Assembly (NCBI GenBank): GCA_964017155.1
Contig: OZ024861.1
Location: 14,329,912 to 14,393,911, forward strand
DNA length: 64,000 nt
Reading direction: 5' to 3'
Origin: Oasisia sp. SBJ-2009
Lineage: Eukaryota > Annelida > Polychaeta > Sabellida > Siboglinidae
Shown in pieces: positions 63,651 to 64,000 of the stretch. The notes beneath the pieces were generated by a model. That model searched no databases. It was given only the letters and a program-made list of their open reading frames with translations, and had not been told where the DNA came from. The translations under genes were made by a program, and so were the position numbers. Each line of letters starts with the position of its first letter. Within the stretch, counting starts at the first letter, position 1.

Positions 63651-64000
63651 TTCCAAACTATATTTTATATACATGTACATAAACTAACCCTAAGCTTAGC
63701 ATAAGTTATAACCCTAAATCTGTCCCTACACTGCTAAACGTCGACGCCTCGACACAATACTGATGTTATGGTAATCACAGAACTGCGGGGAGCCCACACT
63801 GATAAATTGTGTTTGTTTCAATAATGAAAGTGATGTTGTATCATAACCTAGTGTGTATTTATGTGGATACGATATGTCAGGAGACGTTTGTCGGCTGTAT
63901 GTTGGCGTTTTAATAATTATCTCAGAAAGTACAAGATCGCGCTAATGGCTATTACTATATCAACACAAGGACGCAAAATAAATGTTACTCGGTTACTAGA

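Larger units (their letters stand above)
62888..64000. other. Non-satellite flank beyond the array edge
   Basis: This 1113-bp segment does not align by eye to any part of the 2.24-kb unit or to the LINE. It contains an AT-rich stretch (62888-63110), a pair of 22-bp direct repeats, a CpG-rich block (about 63180-63650) and an AT-rich tail. No recognisable gene, RNA or transposon end was found. It gives the locus a mappable anchor. Confidence 0.8.

Noticed and set aside
63259..63687. A 142-codon frame in the flank as a protein gene
   Set aside because: It crosses a CpG-rich block where open frames arise easily, overlaps minus-strand frames of similar length, and has no recognisable domain.
63685..63720. 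ctaaccctaagc and ataaccctaaatc as telomeric repeats
   Set aside because: Only two isolated, imperfect occurrences are present and they are not in tandem.

Overview
This window is a eukaryotic nuclear satellite locus, not a conventional gene cluster. From base 1 to 62887 it is one uninterrupted head-to-tail tandem array of a unit of about 2.24 kb, all in the same orientation. I count 27 complete units plus one cut off at 745 bp; base 1 falls just after a CRE octamer, at the point I use as unit start. The only interruption is a 1.83-kb 5'-truncated non-LTR retrotransposon (LINE) in unit 5 (9446-11271), which carries the only open reading frame I recognise, a reverse transcriptase. From 62888 to 64000 the sequence is non-satellite flank, so the window captures one edge of the array.

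Organism: an animal nuclear genome. Macrosatellite structure, a CR1/L2-like retrotransposon and metazoan-style promoter motifs (CRE, ETS and YY1-like) support this. CpG dinucleotides are abundant and persist across copies, which would fit a germline with little methylation, such as many arthropods. The species cannot be named from the sequence.

Layout: units 1-8 (1-19734) are mostly long (2240-2248 bp) and carry many private substitutions. Units 9-13 (19735-30790) form a higher-order repeat of alternating short A and B types, 2210-2212 bp each, with a dimer period of about 4423 bp. Unit 14 is type C, units 15-16 are another A-B pair, units 17-19 are C/D types, units 20-21 are mosaics enclosing an A-type island, and units 22-28 form a homogeneous E/D block ending at the flank. 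The short types lack a 40-bp segment and often carry a 4-bp gtac insertion.

Each unit has the same internal plan: a CpG-rich promoter-like patch (ETS-like CCGGAAG, palindromic CRE TGACGTCA, YY1-like AAGATGGCG), a G homopolymer of 6 to 12, about 1.7 kb without a convincing gene, a TATA-like AT-rich patch, an E-box and AATAAA. Many open frames of 60-247 codons recur in every unit, but stops, frameshifts and mostly amino-acid-changing substitutions argue that they are not proteins. My main hypothesis is a promoter-bearing, possibly transcribed macrosatellite shaped by unequal exchange and conversion. Expression and array-wide statistics were not testable here.
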